A DNA stretch of 64,000 bases. Origin: Pseudomonas sp. PDM14. Lineage in GTDB: Bacteria; Pseudomonadota; Gammaproteobacteria; Pseudomonadales; Pseudomonadaceae. The notes beneath the pieces are model-generated. The model worked only from the letters and a program-made list of their open reading frames with translations. It was not told where the DNA came from and did no database searches. Location of the stretch: contig NZ_JACVAQ010000001.1 in assembly GCF_014851905.1 (NCBI RefSeq), positions 2,294,001 to 2,358,000 on the forward strand, in the 5' to 3' direction. Both the position numbers and the translations under genes were made by a program. The stretch's first letter is position 1. Every line of letters begins with the position of its first letter. This document shows, piece after piece, positions 37,834-47,930 of the stretch.

Positions 37834-37866
37834 GAAAAAAGCCGGGCGAGCCCGGCTGTTTTTGCG
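37834..37866 (-). terminator. Rho-independent terminator of the exported unknown protein
   Basis: AGCCGGGC-GA-GCCCGGCT with an A-run (GAAAAAA) that is a T-run on the minus strand, just beyond the stop at 37876. Confidence 0.88.
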
Positions 37867-37875
37867 TCTGGCAAC

Positions 37876-38634
37876 TCAGGGCGTGGGCGAGCTGAGGGCC
37901 ATCCACTGGTTGCTCAGCGAGCGCGCGTGGCGGTCCACGGTGGTCGGCGCGAAGGCGCGACCGGAGGCGCTGGCCAGGGCGTTGCTCTGGCTGTTCATGT
38001 CGAGCAGCGCGGCACGCAGGAAATTCCAGCGGGTCTTCAGTTTGGCGATGCCCGGATTGGTCTTGTCGTTGAGGACTTTCATTTCCTCGTCGATGTCCGG
38101 CACCAGGATGCGCTCGTCCTGGCCGACGTAGGTGTCGGGGTGCTCGCGGGCGATTTCGAAGCTGCCGATGTAGGCGCGGCTGAGGTACTGCACGGCAAGG
38201 TACTCGACCTTGGCCGGCAGCTCGCCTGCCGGAGTGGCATCCGGTACCGCGCGGGCGACGGTGAGCAGGTCACGCAGGGCCTGGGCCAGCTCTTCCGGGT
38301 AGCGCCACGGCACGTTGTCCTCTTTGGGGCCAAAGGAAACACCGACACGTAACTGGGTAACAAGTTTGGTGGTCAGGCCGGGAATTTCCGAGCTGGCGGT
38401 CATGGCGTTCTGCGCCGCGGCTTCGAGGTCGGTGATGTCCTGTTCCAGGCGTGCCATGTGGCTCTCCTGAAAACCCTCGCCGCGAAGCAGCAGTAGGCTG
38501 CCAGTGGCACGGCTAGCGTACACCTGTACCTGTTCTGCGGCGGTCATGGGGGCTGCGATGGCTTGTTGTGCGATAACCGAGAGAAGCCCAATAGCTAGAA
38601 TAAATAATTTATTTATCAAAGGGTTACGGTTCAT
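37876..38634 (-). CDS. Exported protein of unknown function
   Basis: 252 aa from ATG 38634, chosen because AAGGAG lies 9 bases before it and it starts a signal peptide (hydrophobic LFILAIGLLSVIAQQAIA). The mature protein is helical and soluble, about 223 residues, with no cysteine after the signal peptide and no recognised domain: starts APMTAAEQVQVYASRATGSL, has a DITDLEAAAQNAM helix and ends in QSNALASASGRAF. Its leader is AT-rich relative to its neighbours. It sits alone between two terminators downstream of cysA. Confidence 0.75.
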   Translation of the reverse strand: MNRNPLINKLFILAIGLLSVIAQQAIAAPMTAAEQVQVYASRATGSLLLLRGEGFQESHMARLEQDITDLEAAAQNAMTASSEIPGLTTKLVTQLRVGVSFGPKEDNVPWRYPEELAQALRDLLTVARAVPDATPAGELPAKVEYLAVQYLSRAYIGSFEIAREHPDTYVGQDERILVPDIDEEMKVLNDKTNPGIAKLKTRWNFLRAALLDMNSQSNALASASGRAFAPTTVDRHARSLSNQWMALSSPTP

Positions 38635-38770
38635 GCCGTGGTACTCCTTATTATTCTTGTGAACCGCGGGGGCATTGGCAGAGAACAGCTGCCGCGCAGT
38701 GGGCAACAGCCTACTGCGCTTGGCGTAGCAAAGGATGAGCCAAAAGAGTGATTTGCGTCGCAAATCGCAC

Positions 38771-38797
38771 CACGCGGAGCCAGGGCGGCTCCGCGTG
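38771..38797 (-). terminator. Hairpin downstream of cysA
   Basis: CACGCGGAGCC-AGGGC-GGCTCCGCGTG, an 11-bp perfect stem 15 bases after the cysA stop. No strong U-tract, so termination is likely but may be Rho-assisted. Confidence 0.55.
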
Positions 38798-38811
38798 TGC
38801 TACGGCAAGGG

Positions 38812-39801
38812 TCAGAGCGAGCTTTGCGCCTGCCAGACCTTGGGTTTGAAGTAGAGGATTTCACCGCGTGCCAGGCCGGTCAGGCTGTCGTGATCCTTGA
38901 CCACTTCGGCCTCGATCAGCTCGTCCTGGCCGTCGACCTTGAGGGTCACCCGGGTGATCGCGCCGAGCGGGCGGATGTCGCGCACTTCCGCGCTGCGGTG
39001 CTCGGCCTCGGCCTGGCGCGACAGCGAGATTTCATGCGGGCGGAACAGCACGTGCTGGTCTTCGCCCAGGTGCAGGCGGTTGGAGTCGCCGAGGAAGTGG
39101 TAGACGAAGTCGCTGGCCGGGTTCTCGTAGACCTCGCCCGGCGAGCCGATCTGCTCGATCACGCCCTTGTTCATGACCACGATGCGGTCGGCCACTTCCA
39201 TGGCTTCTTCCTGGTCGTGGGTGACGAACACGCTGGTCAGATGCACTTCCTCGTGCAGGCGCGCCAGCCAGCGACGCAGCTCCTTGCGCACCTTGGCGTC
39301 GAGGGCGCCGAACGGTTCGTCGAGCAGCAGCACCTTGGGCTTCACCGCCAGGGCGCGGGCCAGGGCGATACGCTGGCGCTGGCCGCCGGACAGTTGCTCC
39401 GGGTAGCGGTCGGAGAGCCAGTCGAGCTGGACCATGCCGAGCAGTTCATGCACCTGGCGGGCGACTTCCGCTTCGCTCGGGCGCTCGCCCTTGGGCTTCA
39501 TGCGCAGGCCGAAGGCGACGTTGTCGAACACGGTCATGTGGCGGAACAGGGCGTAGTGCTGGAACACGAAACCGACGTTGCGATCACGCACGTCGTGCTG
39601 CGACACGTCTTCGCCGTGGAACACGATGTTGCCGGTGTCCGGGGTTTCCAGGCCGGCGATGATGCGCAGCAGGCTGGTCTTGCCGCAGCCGGACGGGCCG
39701 AGCAGGGCGACCAGTTCGCCGCTCTGGATGTCCAGGTTGATGTCGTTGAGTGCGCGGAAGGCGCCGAAATTCTTGGTGACGTTGCGGATTTCAATACTCA
39801 T
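38812..39801 (-). CDS. cysA: Sulfate/thiosulfate ABC transporter ATP-binding protein
   Basis: 329 aa ABC ATPase: Walker [10 protein letters not shown], signature [15 protein letters not shown], Walker [14 protein letters not shown] and H-loop VFVTHDQEE, followed by a C-terminal TOBE-like regulatory region. Powers the CysTW permease for sulfate and thiosulfate import. Last gene of oscA-sbp-cysT-cysW-cysA. Unlike the tightly packed upstream genes it is separated from cysW by 271 bases made almost wholly of a palindromic structure whose left arm contains its ribosome-binding site (AAGGGGTAGG). Confidence 0.95.
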   Translation of the reverse strand: MSIEIRNVTKNFGAFRALNDINLDIQSGELVALLGPSGCGKTSLLRIIAGLETPDTGNIVFHGEDVSQHDVRDRNVGFVFQHYALFRHMTVFDNVAFGLRMKPKGERPSEAEVARQVHELLGMVQLDWLSDRYPEQLSGGQRQRIALARALAVKPKVLLLDEPFGALDAKVRKELRRWLARLHEEVHLTSVFVTHDQEEAMEVADRIVVMNKGVIEQIGSPGEVYENPASDFVYHFLGDSNRLHLGEDQHVLFRPHEISLSRQAEAEHRSAEVRDIRPLGAITRVTLKVDGQDELIEAEVVKDHDSLTGLARGEILYFKPKVWQAQSSL

Positions 39802-39805
39802 GAAA

Positions 39806-40072
39806 GAGCCTACCCCTTGGATAAATCGCGTATGCGTTGCAGCCCAAAAGCACGCCAGGCAAGGCGCGGGGCGAAGGTAATGGTGACTCCCTTACCGAGC
39901 CCCGCAACGCCGCATGGCGTGCTTTTGGGCGCAACCCGAAGGGCCGGGGCCATTTTTCCGCATGGCTGCGTCAGTCGTCGTTCATTTGGAATAGCCAAAC
40001 TTCGCTCCTCCCTCCTTGCCCTGCGGAAAAATAGCCGCCGGCGCAGACGTGATTTATCCAAGGGGCAGGCTC
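39806..40072. repeat. 267-bp three-armed palindromic element between cysW and cysA
   Basis: Outer inverted repeat 39806-39827 / 40051-40072: 22 bp with one mismatch, core CCCCTTGGATAAATC, extendable to 31 bp with about three. Inside are two 89-base hairpins: 39842-39930, stem GCCCAAAAGCACGCCA, with nested pairing GCGGGGC/GCCCCGC and GGTAA/TTACC; and 39948-40036, stem GGC(C/T)ATTTTTCCGCA. It fills the space from the cysW stop to four bases before the cysA start. As RNA it would form a cloverleaf and pair the cysA Shine-Dalgarno sequence. No coding potential. Confidence 0.85.
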
Positions 40073-40945
40073 CTACTCCTCGTCGTCTGCGGATTTCAGA
40101 CGGGACAGGCGGGATTCGCTCCACTGCTTGAGCAGCAGGATGACCACGGCCAGGGCCAGCAGCAGGCTGGCGACGCTGAACGCAGCGACGTGGTTGTACT
40201 CGTTGTAAAGGATCTCGACGTGCAGCGGCAGGGTGTTGGTGAAGCCGCGGATGTGCCCGGAGACCACCGACACCGCACCGAACTCGCCCATGGCGCGCGC
40301 GGTACACAGCACCACGCCGTAGATCAGGCCCCATTTGATGTTCGGCAGGGTGATGTGCCAGAACATCTGCCAGCCGTTGGCGCCGAGCAGGCGTGCGGCT
40401 TCTTCTTCCTGGGTGCCCTGTTCCTGCATCAGCGGGATCAGCTCACGGGCAACGAAGGGCACGGTGACGAACACGGTGGCCAACACGATGCCCGGCAGGG
40501 CGAAGATGATCTGGATGTCGTGCTCCTGCAGCCATTCGCCGAAGAAGCCCTGGGCGCCGAACAGCAGCACGTAGATCAGACCGGCGATCACCGGCGACAC
40601 CGAGAACGGCAGGTCGATCAGGGTCACCAGGATGCTTTTGCCGCGGAAGTCGTACTTGCTCACGCACCAGGCAGCAGCGACGCCGAACACCAGGTTGAGC
40701 GGCACCGAGATGCCCACGGCGAGCAGGGTCAGCTTCAGGGCGGACACCGCATCCGGCTCGATCAGCGCGGTGAAGAAGGTGCCGAGGCCGAGCTTGAGTG
40801 CTTCGCTCAGCACCACGAACAGCGGCAGCAGAAGGAACAGGGCGAATGCCAGCCAGGCGCCGATGATCAGCGCGATGCGTCCGGCGGCATTGCCGCGGCG
40901 GGCGGCGTTGGCAGTAGCGGCGGCGCCAAGAGTTGCAGATGACAT
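40073..40945 (-). CDS. cysW: Sulfate/thiosulfate ABC transporter permease CysW
   Basis: 290 aa, about six transmembrane helices; the permease EAA-type loop reads [20 protein letters not shown]. Pairs with CysT in the inner membrane. GAGGAGG precedes the ATG and the gene begins 10 bases after cysT ends. C terminus is acidic (LKSADDEE). Its stop is directly followed by the palindromic element. Confidence 0.95.
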   Translation of the reverse strand: MSSATLGAAATANAARRGNAAGRIALIIGAWLAFALFLLLPLFVVLSEALKLGLGTFFTALIEPDAVSALKLTLLAVGISVPLNLVFGVAAAWCVSKYDFRGKSILVTLIDLPFSVSPVIAGLIYVLLFGAQGFFGEWLQEHDIQIIFALPGIVLATVFVTVPFVARELIPLMQEQGTQEEEAARLLGANGWQMFWHITLPNIKWGLIYGVVLCTARAMGEFGAVSVVSGHIRGFTNTLPLHVEILYNEYNHVAAFSVASLLLALAVVILLLKQWSESRLSRLKSADDEE

Positions 40946-40955
40946 GGCAGCCTCC

Positions 40956-41774
40956 TCAGGGACGTTCGATGCGGCGCTGCAGCAGGTTGATCAGCAGCAG
41001 CAGGATGAAGGACACCACCAGCATCAGCACACCGATGGCGGTGGCTCCGTGGTAGTCGTACTGGTCGAGCTTGACCATGATCAGCAGCGGCAGGATCTCG
41101 GTCTTCATCGGCATGTTGCCGGCGATGAAGATCACCGAGCCATACTCACCGACGCCGCGGGCGAAGGCCAGGGCGAAGCCGGTCAGCCAGGCGGGTAGCA
41201 GTGCCGGCATGAGGATGTGGCGGAACACCTGGAACGGCTTGGCACCCAGGCACGCGGCGGCCTCTTCGACCTCGCGCGGGATGTCGGCCAGCACCGGTTG
41301 CACGGTACGCACGACGAAGGGCAGGGTGACGAAGGTCAGCGCCAGGGTAATGCCGAGCGGCGTGTAGGCGATCTTGAAGCCCAGCCAGGTGGCGATCTGG
41401 CCGACCAGCCCGGCCGGTGCATAGAGCGCGGTCAGGGCGATACCGGCGACGGCGGTAGGCAGGGCGAAGGGCAGGTCGATCATCGCGTCGATGAGCTTGC
41501 GGCCGGGGAAGCTGTAGCGCACCAGGACCCAGGCCAGCAGGGTGCCGATGATGCCGTTGAGGATCGCGGCGAACAGCGCGGTGGAGAAGCTCAGCTTGAG
41601 CGCGGCGAGCACGCGCGGTGCGGAAATGATGGCCCAGAACTGATCCCAGGTGAGTTGGGCGGCATGCACGAACATGGCACCCAGGGGAATCAGCACGAGC
41701 AGGCTGAGGTACACCAGGGTGTAGCCCAGCGTCAGCCCGAAGCCGGGTATGACGGGGGAAATACGGCGTGACAT
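40956..41774 (-). CDS. cysT: Sulfate/thiosulfate ABC transporter permease CysT
   Basis: 272 aa, six transmembrane helices, starting [23 protein letters not shown]-loop [20 protein letters not shown]. The partner permease of CysW (cysU in E. coli naming). AAGGA lies 7 bases before the ATG. Separated from sbp by 190 bases that hold a perfect 13-bp hairpin. Confidence 0.95.
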   Translation of the reverse strand: MSRRISPVIPGFGLTLGYTLVYLSLLVLIPLGAMFVHAAQLTWDQFWAIISAPRVLAALKLSFSTALFAAILNGIIGTLLAWVLVRYSFPGRKLIDAMIDLPFALPTAVAGIALTALYAPAGLVGQIATWLGFKIAYTPLGITLALTFVTLPFVVRTVQPVLADIPREVEEAAACLGAKPFQVFRHILMPALLPAWLTGFALAFARGVGEYGSVIFIAGNMPMKTEILPLLIMVKLDQYDYHGATAIGVLMLVVSFILLLLINLLQRRIERP

Positions 41775-41850
41775 GGTCTGTCCTTATATCTGCGTTGGAA
41801 CGCTCGGAGAGGCGGCAGGGCCGGCTGTCCAGATTCGCCTTGTTCGCTCG

Positions 41851-41883
41851 CGACAAAGGGAAGCGGTGGGCTTCCCTTTGTCG
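41851..41883 (-). repeat. Hairpin between sbp and cysT
   Basis: CGACAAAGGGAAG-CGGTGGG-CTTCCCTTTGTCG: perfect 13-bp stem, 7-base loop, no U-tract. Placed where binding-protein mRNA is usually protected or transcription partly attenuated, so that sbp exceeds the membrane components. Confidence 0.75.
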
Positions 41884-41964
41884 TGTTGCTCGGGGCGGCG
41901 ATTCTAACCCCTGAAGAGGCACACGCGAGATGGGCGCTCACACCCATCCCGTGGCTCTACGCGC

Positions 41965-42963
41965 TTAGTGCGCCTGGTAGATCTTGTCGAACACGCCACC
42001 GTCGTTGAAGAACTTGGGCTGTGCAGTTTTCCAGCCGCCGAAGTCCTTGTCGATGGTCACCAGTTTCAGGTCAGGGAACTGTTTGGTGAACTCGGCAGCG
42101 ATTTTCTCGTTGCGTGGGCGGTAGAAGTTCTTCGCGGCAATGCGCTGGCCTTCGTCGCTGTACAGGTAGTTCAGGTAGGCGTTGGCCAGTTCACGGGTGC
42201 CTTTCTTGTCGACGTTCTTGTCGACCACGGCAACCGGCGGCTCGGCGAGGATGGACAGGCTCGGGGCGACGATTTCGAACTGGTCGCCACCTTGTTCCTT
42301 GAGGGCCAGGAAGGCTTCGTTTTCCCAGGCCAGCAGCACGTCGCCGATCTGGTTGTTGACGAAGGTGATGGTCGAGCCACGAGCGCCGGTGTCGAGTACC
42401 GGAACGTTCTTGTAGAGCTTCTCGACGAAGGCCTGGGCCTTTTCTTCGCTGCCGTATTTCTGTTGGGCGTAGGCCCAGGCGGCGAGGAAGTTCCAGCGGG
42501 CGCCGCCGGAGGTTTTCGGGTTCGGGGTGATCACTTCGACGCCCGGCTTGACCAGGTCATCCCAGTCCTTGATGCCTTCCGGGTTGCCCTTGCGCACCAG
42601 GAACACGATGGTCGAGGTGTACGGGGTGCTGGATTGCGGCAGACGGCTCTGCCAGTCCTCGGGGATCAGCTTGCCGAGCTTGTGCAGTTCGTCGATGTCA
42701 CCGGCCAGGGCCAGGGTCACCACGTCGGCGCGCAGGCCATCGATCACGGCGCGGGCCTGCTTGCCCGAGCCGCCGTGGGACTGCTGGATGGTCACGGCTT
42801 CGTGGCCTTCGGCCTGCCAGTGTTTGTTGAAGGCGGCGTTGAACTCTTGATACAGCTCACGAGTCGGGTCATAGGACACGTTGAGCAGTTCGTTGGCGGC
42901 GACGGCAGGGCCGGCAATCAGGGCGCTGGCCAGGGCGGCCAGGGCGAAACGGCGAATGGACAT
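41965..42963 (-). CDS. sbp: Periplasmic sulfate-binding protein (copy 1)
   Basis: 332 aa with signal peptide ([16 protein letters not shown]). Mature protein begins [19 protein letters not shown] and contains [16 protein letters not shown] and [17 protein letters not shown], the sulfate-ligating segments of the family. Delivers sulfate to CysTWA. GGAG precedes the ATG. A second, divergent copy at 55021-56016 shares most of these motifs. Confidence 0.95.
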   Translation of the reverse strand: MSIRRFALAALASALIAGPAVAANELLNVSYDPTRELYQEFNAAFNKHWQAEGHEAVTIQQSHGGSGKQARAVIDGLRADVVTLALAGDIDELHKLGKLIPEDWQSRLPQSSTPYTSTIVFLVRKGNPEGIKDWDDLVKPGVEVITPNPKTSGGARWNFLAAWAYAQQKYGSEEKAQAFVEKLYKNVPVLDTGARGSTITFVNNQIGDVLLAWENEAFLALKEQGGDQFEIVAPSLSILAEPPVAVVDKNVDKKGTRELANAYLNYLYSDEGQRIAAKNFYRPRNEKIAAEFTKQFPDLKLVTIDKDFGGWKTAQPKFFNDGGVFDKIYQAH

Positions 42964-43143
42964 GGTGCAGCTCCTGGAAAATTCGGTCTTGTTTAGGTGG
43001 GGCGTGGCGGTTCAGCGTTCTGTTCGGCTGCGCATTCGGCTGTGGCAGCTACATGACCGATGCGCATGCGGGCTCTTGGTCAGTGTGATGCTCGGGTTCA
43101 CGGGGCACGTCCTCCGGTGATCCAGTCGGATTGGCTGCAGCGG

Positions 43144-43326
43144 TCAGGCCTGTTTCGGGTTGGTCGCCTGCAGCCGGAATTTTTCCTTGCGCTCGATCTG
43201 CACGACCTGGGCGTTGTGCACGGTGATCTCCACCGAGCCGAAGCGCAGGCCCTGCAGGGCGGATTGGATCTCGCGCAGGATCGCGGCTTCGTCCTGGCCT
43301 TCGACGCTTCTGAGGCTTGCGCTCAT
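43144..43326 (-). CDS. oscA: Small sulfur-starvation protein OscA (DUF2292)
   Basis: 60 aa: ILREIQSALQGLRFGSVEIT followed by VHNAQVVQIERKEKFRL, the DUF2292/YezD pattern. In Pseudomonas the gene upstream of sbp with this product is called oscA and has been linked to organosulfur use under stress; biochemical role unknown. TTAGGAGCA precedes the ATG. First gene of the sulfate-uptake operon, about 80 bases downstream of an AT-rich candidate operator. Confidence 0.85.
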   Translation of the reverse strand: MSASLRSVEGQDEAAILREIQSALQGLRFGSVEITVHNAQVVQIERKEKFRLQATNPKQA

Positions 43327-43644
43327 GACTCTGCTCCTAATGAAGAAAGTGCCCGTGCGGGGAAGGTGCGTTGGGCGTGGAGCGGATAGTAGGGGGCGAA
43401 AGATTATTCTTAAAAAGAATATTTATTCATTTTCATATGCATAAAAGTTTTAAGTGGTCGTTGGCAGAACTGCCATCGCGGGCCAGGGTCTGAGCCTGCA
43501 GCGGCACTGCGCTTTTCGGTGATTTCTCGTGCTGCCACAAATCAAAGGTTTTTTCTGTCACTCGTCACATCGCTTCGGTCGCGCCATCGCTAAAGACGGC
43601 GCGCTAGACGCATAGTGCGCTACATGTTGTACCGAGGTGGTCCT
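43327..43644. promoter_or_regulatory. Divergent AT-rich control region, oscA / PAS-GGDEF gene
   Basis: No gene within 318 bases. Positions 43403-43423 hold ATTATTCTT-AAA-AAGAATATT, a near-perfect palindrome, in a strongly AT-rich stretch to 43450. The motif recurs upstream of the second sbp (56062-56080). It likely contains the oscA promoter and a sulfur-responsive activator site, CysB being the expected protein. Confidence 0.6.
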
Positions 43645-44604
43645 ATGGAAGAGAACGACCAAGCGCCCAGCGAACTGGAAACCCTGACCCTGGCGCTGTT
43701 GCACAGCCGTGGTGAAGTGGAGCGCCTGCGCGAGCGCGAACAACTGGTGAGCAGCCTGCTGGGCAGCGTCAACGCGGTGCTCTGGGCCTTCGACTGGCAG
43801 CAGCAACGGATCGTCTATGTCAGCCCGGCGTACGAGACCATTTTCGGCCGCTCCGCCGCGCTGCTGATGGCCGACTACAACGAGTGGCTCAACAGCATCT
43901 ACCCGGACGACATGGAGTACGCGGCCAAAAGCCTCGAGTCGGTGCTCGAGACCGGCTCGGTGGAGCAGCGCGAATACCGCATCATCCGCAGCGACGGGCA
44001 GATCCGCTGGCTCAGTGACAAGTGCTTCGTCAGCACTGCCGGTGGCCAGGAGCTGATCGTTGGCATCGTCGAGGACATCACCGAGAAGAAGCAGCTGCAA
44101 AGCGAACTGCAGATGCTCGCCACCACCGATGTGCTCACCGCGATCAGCAACCGCCGCTACTTCTTCGAGTGCGCCACCAAGGCTTTCGAGCAGGCGCGCG
44201 AGACCGACCAGCCGCTGTCGTTCCTGCTCCTCGACGTCGACGACTTCAAGAAGATCAACGACAGCCACGGTCACCAGATCGGCGACCGCGTGCTGCAGCG
44301 TATTGCCCATTGCGGCACCTACGTGCTGCGCCGCGACGACCTGTTCGGGCGCATCGGTGGCGAGGAGTTTGCGGCGATCTTCCCCGGCTGCGATGCGCAG
44401 CAGGCCAAGCAGATCGCCGAGCGTCTGGAGCGTGAGGTGCAGCGCTTGAGCTTCAGCGCCGATAGCAGCAGTTTCGGCGTCACCGTCAGCCAGGGCCTGA
44501 CCACCCTGTTGCCGGACGATGACCTCGACGATCTGTACATCCGCGCCGACGAGGCCATGTACCAGGCCAAGCATCGCGGCAAGAACTGCATCGTCCTCGG
44601 CTGA
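43645..44604 (+). CDS. PAS-domain diguanylate cyclase
   Basis: 319 aa from ATG 43645, with GAGGTGG upstream; an ATG ten codons earlier is poorer. Coiled-coil N terminus, PAS domain about 45-165 (NAVLWAFDWQQQRIVYVSPA; GIVEDITEKKQLQ), then GGDEF 170-319. Active-site GRIGGEEFAAIF is intact, preceded five residues earlier by RRDD, a product-inhibition I-site, so it should make c-di-GMP. No membrane segment, so a cytosolic sensor. It is divergent from oscA-sbp-cysTWA across an AT-rich operator, which ties it to sulfur control. Confidence 0.9.
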   Translation: MEENDQAPSELETLTLALLHSRGEVERLREREQLVSSLLGSVNAVLWAFDWQQQRIVYVSPAYETIFGRSAALLMADYNEWLNSIYPDDMEYAAKSLESVLETGSVEQREYRIIRSDGQIRWLSDKCFVSTAGGQELIVGIVEDITEKKQLQSELQMLATTDVLTAISNRRYFFECATKAFEQARETDQPLSFLLLDVDDFKKINDSHGHQIGDRVLQRIAHCGTYVLRRDDLFGRIGGEEFAAIFPGCDAQQAKQIAERLEREVQRLSFSADSSSFGVTVSQGLTTLLPDDDLDDLYIRADEAMYQAKHRGKNCIVLG

Positions 44605-44710
44605 GTCATTTATATGCTTTATGGAATAAATAAATAATTTCTTATTCCTTAACAGATATAAAACATCTGCCTAGACTGGCCTCCATTGACGCGTTGAGAG
44701 GAGGCCTGCG
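44605..44710 (+). promoter_or_regulatory. AT-rich region with inverted GGAATAA / TTATTCC
   Basis: GGAATAA (44623-44629) and TTATTCC (44642-44648) form a perfect inverted pair 12 bases apart, in a 60-base AT-rich tract before the hydrolase gene. It resembles the half-sites at the other sulfur promoters in this window. Confidence 0.5.
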
Positions 44711-45292
44711 ATGAGCAGCCAGAGCGTTCGTTATCTGATCCTGCCGGGCTGGCAGGGCTCGCCAGATGAGCACTGGCAAAGCCATTGGCAGCGCATTCTG
44801 CCCAACGCCACCCGCGTCGAGCAGGCCGACTGGGATAGCCCCGACCAGGCCAGCTGGATCGCCAAGCTGGAGCGCCAGGTCAGTGCCCAGCCAACGCCGG
44901 TGATCCTGATCGCCCACAGCCTCGGCTGCGTCACGGTGGCCCGCTGGGCCGCGCAGGCGCCGTTGAGTTCGCTGCGCCGTGTGCGCGGCGCGCTGCTGGT
45001 GGCGCCGGCCGATGTCGAGCGCGCCAATTGCCCCGAAGCCCTGCGCGGCTTTGCGCCAATCGCCAAGCAACTGTTGCCCTTCCCGAGCAAGCTGGTCGGC
45101 TCCGACAACGACCCCGCCGCCAGTGCCGCGCGCGCCCTCGAACTGGCCTGGGCCTGGGGCTCGGAAGCGGCGATTCTCAGTGGCGCCGGGCATATCAACG
45201 TGAAGTCCGGCCACCAGCGCTGGGAGCAGGGCTTTGCCTACCTGTACCGCCTGCAGCAGCAGATCGAAGAACTGGCGCGCCGCCGCGCGTAA
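44711..45292 (+). CDS. RBBP9/YdeN-family alpha/beta hydrolase
   Basis: 193 aa. Start MSSQSVRYLILPGWQGSPDE is typical of the family; nucleophile Ser70 in LIAHSLGCV; aspartate in SDNDPAAS and histidine in SGAGHINVKSG complete the triad. Small cytoplasmic serine hydrolases of unknown natural substrate. It is 57 bases upstream of an AAA+ activator relative on the same strand, so likely co-transcribed. Role in sulfur metabolism is suggested only by position. Confidence 0.88.
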   Translation: MSSQSVRYLILPGWQGSPDEHWQSHWQRILPNATRVEQADWDSPDQASWIAKLERQVSAQPTPVILIAHSLGCVTVARWAAQAPLSSLRRVRGALLVAPADVERANCPEALRGFAPIAKQLLPFPSKLVGSDNDPAASAARALELAWAWGSEAAILSGAGHINVKSGHQRWEQGFAYLYRLQQQIEELARRRA

Positions 45293-45348
45293 GCGCGCGG
45301 TCTGCCCACTGTGCCGGCCCGATTGTGGGCGTGCGGCCAGGAGTTGTG

Positions 45349-46266
<918 letters not shown>

Positions 46267-46356
46267 CGCCGCGTCGCAAACTCGTTCGCGCGCAATGGAC
46301 AGCCTACTGCCGGCTTGGCATAACGGCGCTCCAGCAACCGAACAGGGATGTACCCC

Positions 46357-47211
46357 ATGCAGGATTCGACCAATCCGCCACTGGTGATCGACGTCGCGCA
46401 GCAGAGTTACGCCGAGCGCTTCACGTCGCTGCGCGCCACCTTGCTCGACCCCAACGGACTGTTCAGCGGCTCGCAGATGCACGCCGACCTGCTCGCGCTG
46501 TTGCCGCTGGCCAAGGCCCACGGCGACGACTCCGCCGAGCTGGCGCAGCTGTATGCGCTGCTGGCGTTGCTGCAGGGCAAGCGTGACGAGCGCGAGGAGC
46601 AGCTGGCCTACGGCGAGCAGTGCCTGGCGATCCAAAGGCGCAACCCGGTGCTGCCGCCGGAGGAGCTGCTGGCGCTGCACTACAGCCTGTCACTGGGTGT
46701 CGCCGAACTGGAGCGGCCGGAGCAGGTCATCGAGCACCTGCGTGCCGCCATCGCTCTGTTGCCCCAGGACCGCAGCCTCAGCCCGCGCCAGCAGTTCGGC
46801 CTGCGCCAGGAGCTCGGTTACTGGCTGCACCAGCACGGCGACTACGCTGCCGCGCGGGCCCACAACCAGCAGTTGCTGGCCGATGCCGAAGCGACCTTTG
46901 GCGCCGATGAGGCAGATCTCACCGGCATGCTCACCAACCTCGCGCAGAACGCCTACGAGCTGCACGACTGGACGGCGAGCGAAGCCTACCTGCAGCGCGT
47001 GGTGAGCCTGTCGCGCCAGCACGGCAAGCTGGAGATCGAACTCGATGGCCTGTTCCAGCTCGGCGTGCTCGCCCATGAACGCGGCGACAACCCGCACGCC
47101 CTGGCGTACTTCGAGCAACGCCTGCAGCTAGCCCGCGAAGCCGACGACGATTACCTGCTGGAGCGCGCCGAAGAAGACCTCGCCGAGTTCCACCGCCGCG
47201 CGGCGAACTAG
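46357..47211 (+). CDS. TPR-repeat protein
   Basis: 284 aa from ATG 46357 (MQDSTNPPLVIDVAQQSYAE); an ATG three codons before is possible. No signal peptide, so cytoplasmic. Helical repeats throughout, with TPR-like pairs GYWLHQHGDYAAARAHNQQL, LTNLAQNAYELHDWTASEAY and LFQLGVLAHERGDNPHALAY. Likely a protein-interaction scaffold; partner unknown, although the AAA+ gene immediately upstream on the same strand is a reasonable candidate. Its stop overlaps that of the convergent GST gene by four bases. Confidence 0.83.
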   Translation: MQDSTNPPLVIDVAQQSYAERFTSLRATLLDPNGLFSGSQMHADLLALLPLAKAHGDDSAELAQLYALLALLQGKRDEREEQLAYGEQCLAIQRRNPVLPPEELLALHYSLSLGVAELERPEQVIEHLRAAIALLPQDRSLSPRQQFGLRQELGYWLHQHGDYAAARAHNQQLLADAEATFGADEADLTGMLTNLAQNAYELHDWTASEAYLQRVVSLSRQHGKLEIELDGLFQLGVLAHERGDNPHALAYFEQRLQLAREADDDYLLERAEEDLAEFHRRAAN

Positions 47212-47861
47212 CTTCCCGAGCCAGACGTGGCGCGGGCGAACTCCGCCAGCCACTGCTCGTCGAGCTGCGCCGCGCGTTTGAACGACGGTCGCGCGCAGAC
47301 CCGGTCGATGTAGGCGCAGATGATCGCCGTGGCCGGTACCACGCCGAAGCTGGTGGTCCAGCGCAGCGCTGCCGCCCAGAGGATGTCGGCACTGCTGAAG
47401 CGCTCGCCGAGCAGGTACGGGCCTTTGCCCAGCTGGTCTTCGAGGGTGGCGAACATGGTGTCGAAGTCGCCGTAGGGGCAGCGCACCGCTGGGCCGGGAT
47501 CGTGCTGGGCGGCGCGGTCGGCCAGTGCCGGCTCGAAGCTCGAGCCATAGAACACCAGCCAGCGCAGCCAGCTGCCGCGTTGCGGGTCGCCCAGCTGCGG
47601 GCCCAGGCCGGCCTGCGGGTACAGGTCGGTCAGGTAGATGAAGATCGCGCCCTGCTCGGTGACCAGGGTGCCCTGGTGGGCGATTGCCGGCACCTTGCCC
47701 ATCGGGTTGATGGCCAGGTACGCCGGCTCGCGCTGCTGGTTGCGCTGCAGGTCCAGCACATGCGGGCGGTAGGCGACGCCCAGCTCCTCGAGCAGGGTCA
47801 GCACGCTGCCGGAGCGGCTGCGCGGGGCGTGGTACAGAATCAGATCGGGCGAAGTGGCCAT
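47208..47861 (-). CDS. Glutathione S-transferase family protein
   Basis: 217 aa from ATG 47861 (MATSPDLILYHAPRSRSGSV); GGAG 6 bases upstream. Thioredoxin-like N-terminal domain with PRSRSGSV at the glutathione site (Ser likely catalytic), INPMGKVPAI (the cis-Pro motif), and a helical C-terminal domain FSSADILWAAALRW. It is 69 bases downstream of the SfnB-like gene on the same strand and may be in that operon, where glutathione conjugation could help with reactive sulfur or sulfonate products. That link is inference. Confidence 0.88.
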   Translation of the reverse strand: MATSPDLILYHAPRSRSGSVLTLLEELGVAYRPHVLDLQRNQQREPAYLAINPMGKVPAIAHQGTLVTEQGAIFIYLTDLYPQAGLGPQLGDPQRGSWLRWLVFYGSSFEPALADRAAQHDPGPAVRCPYGDFDTMFATLEDQLGKGPYLLGERFSSADILWAAALRWTTSFGVVPATAIICAYIDRVCARPSFKRAAQLDEQWLAEFARATSGSGS

Positions 47862-47930
47862 GAGCGGCTCCAGGCAGGGCTCGGAGTCAAAAGACCCTAG
47901 CTGAACCTGGCGCCGCTGCCAGTTCACTCG

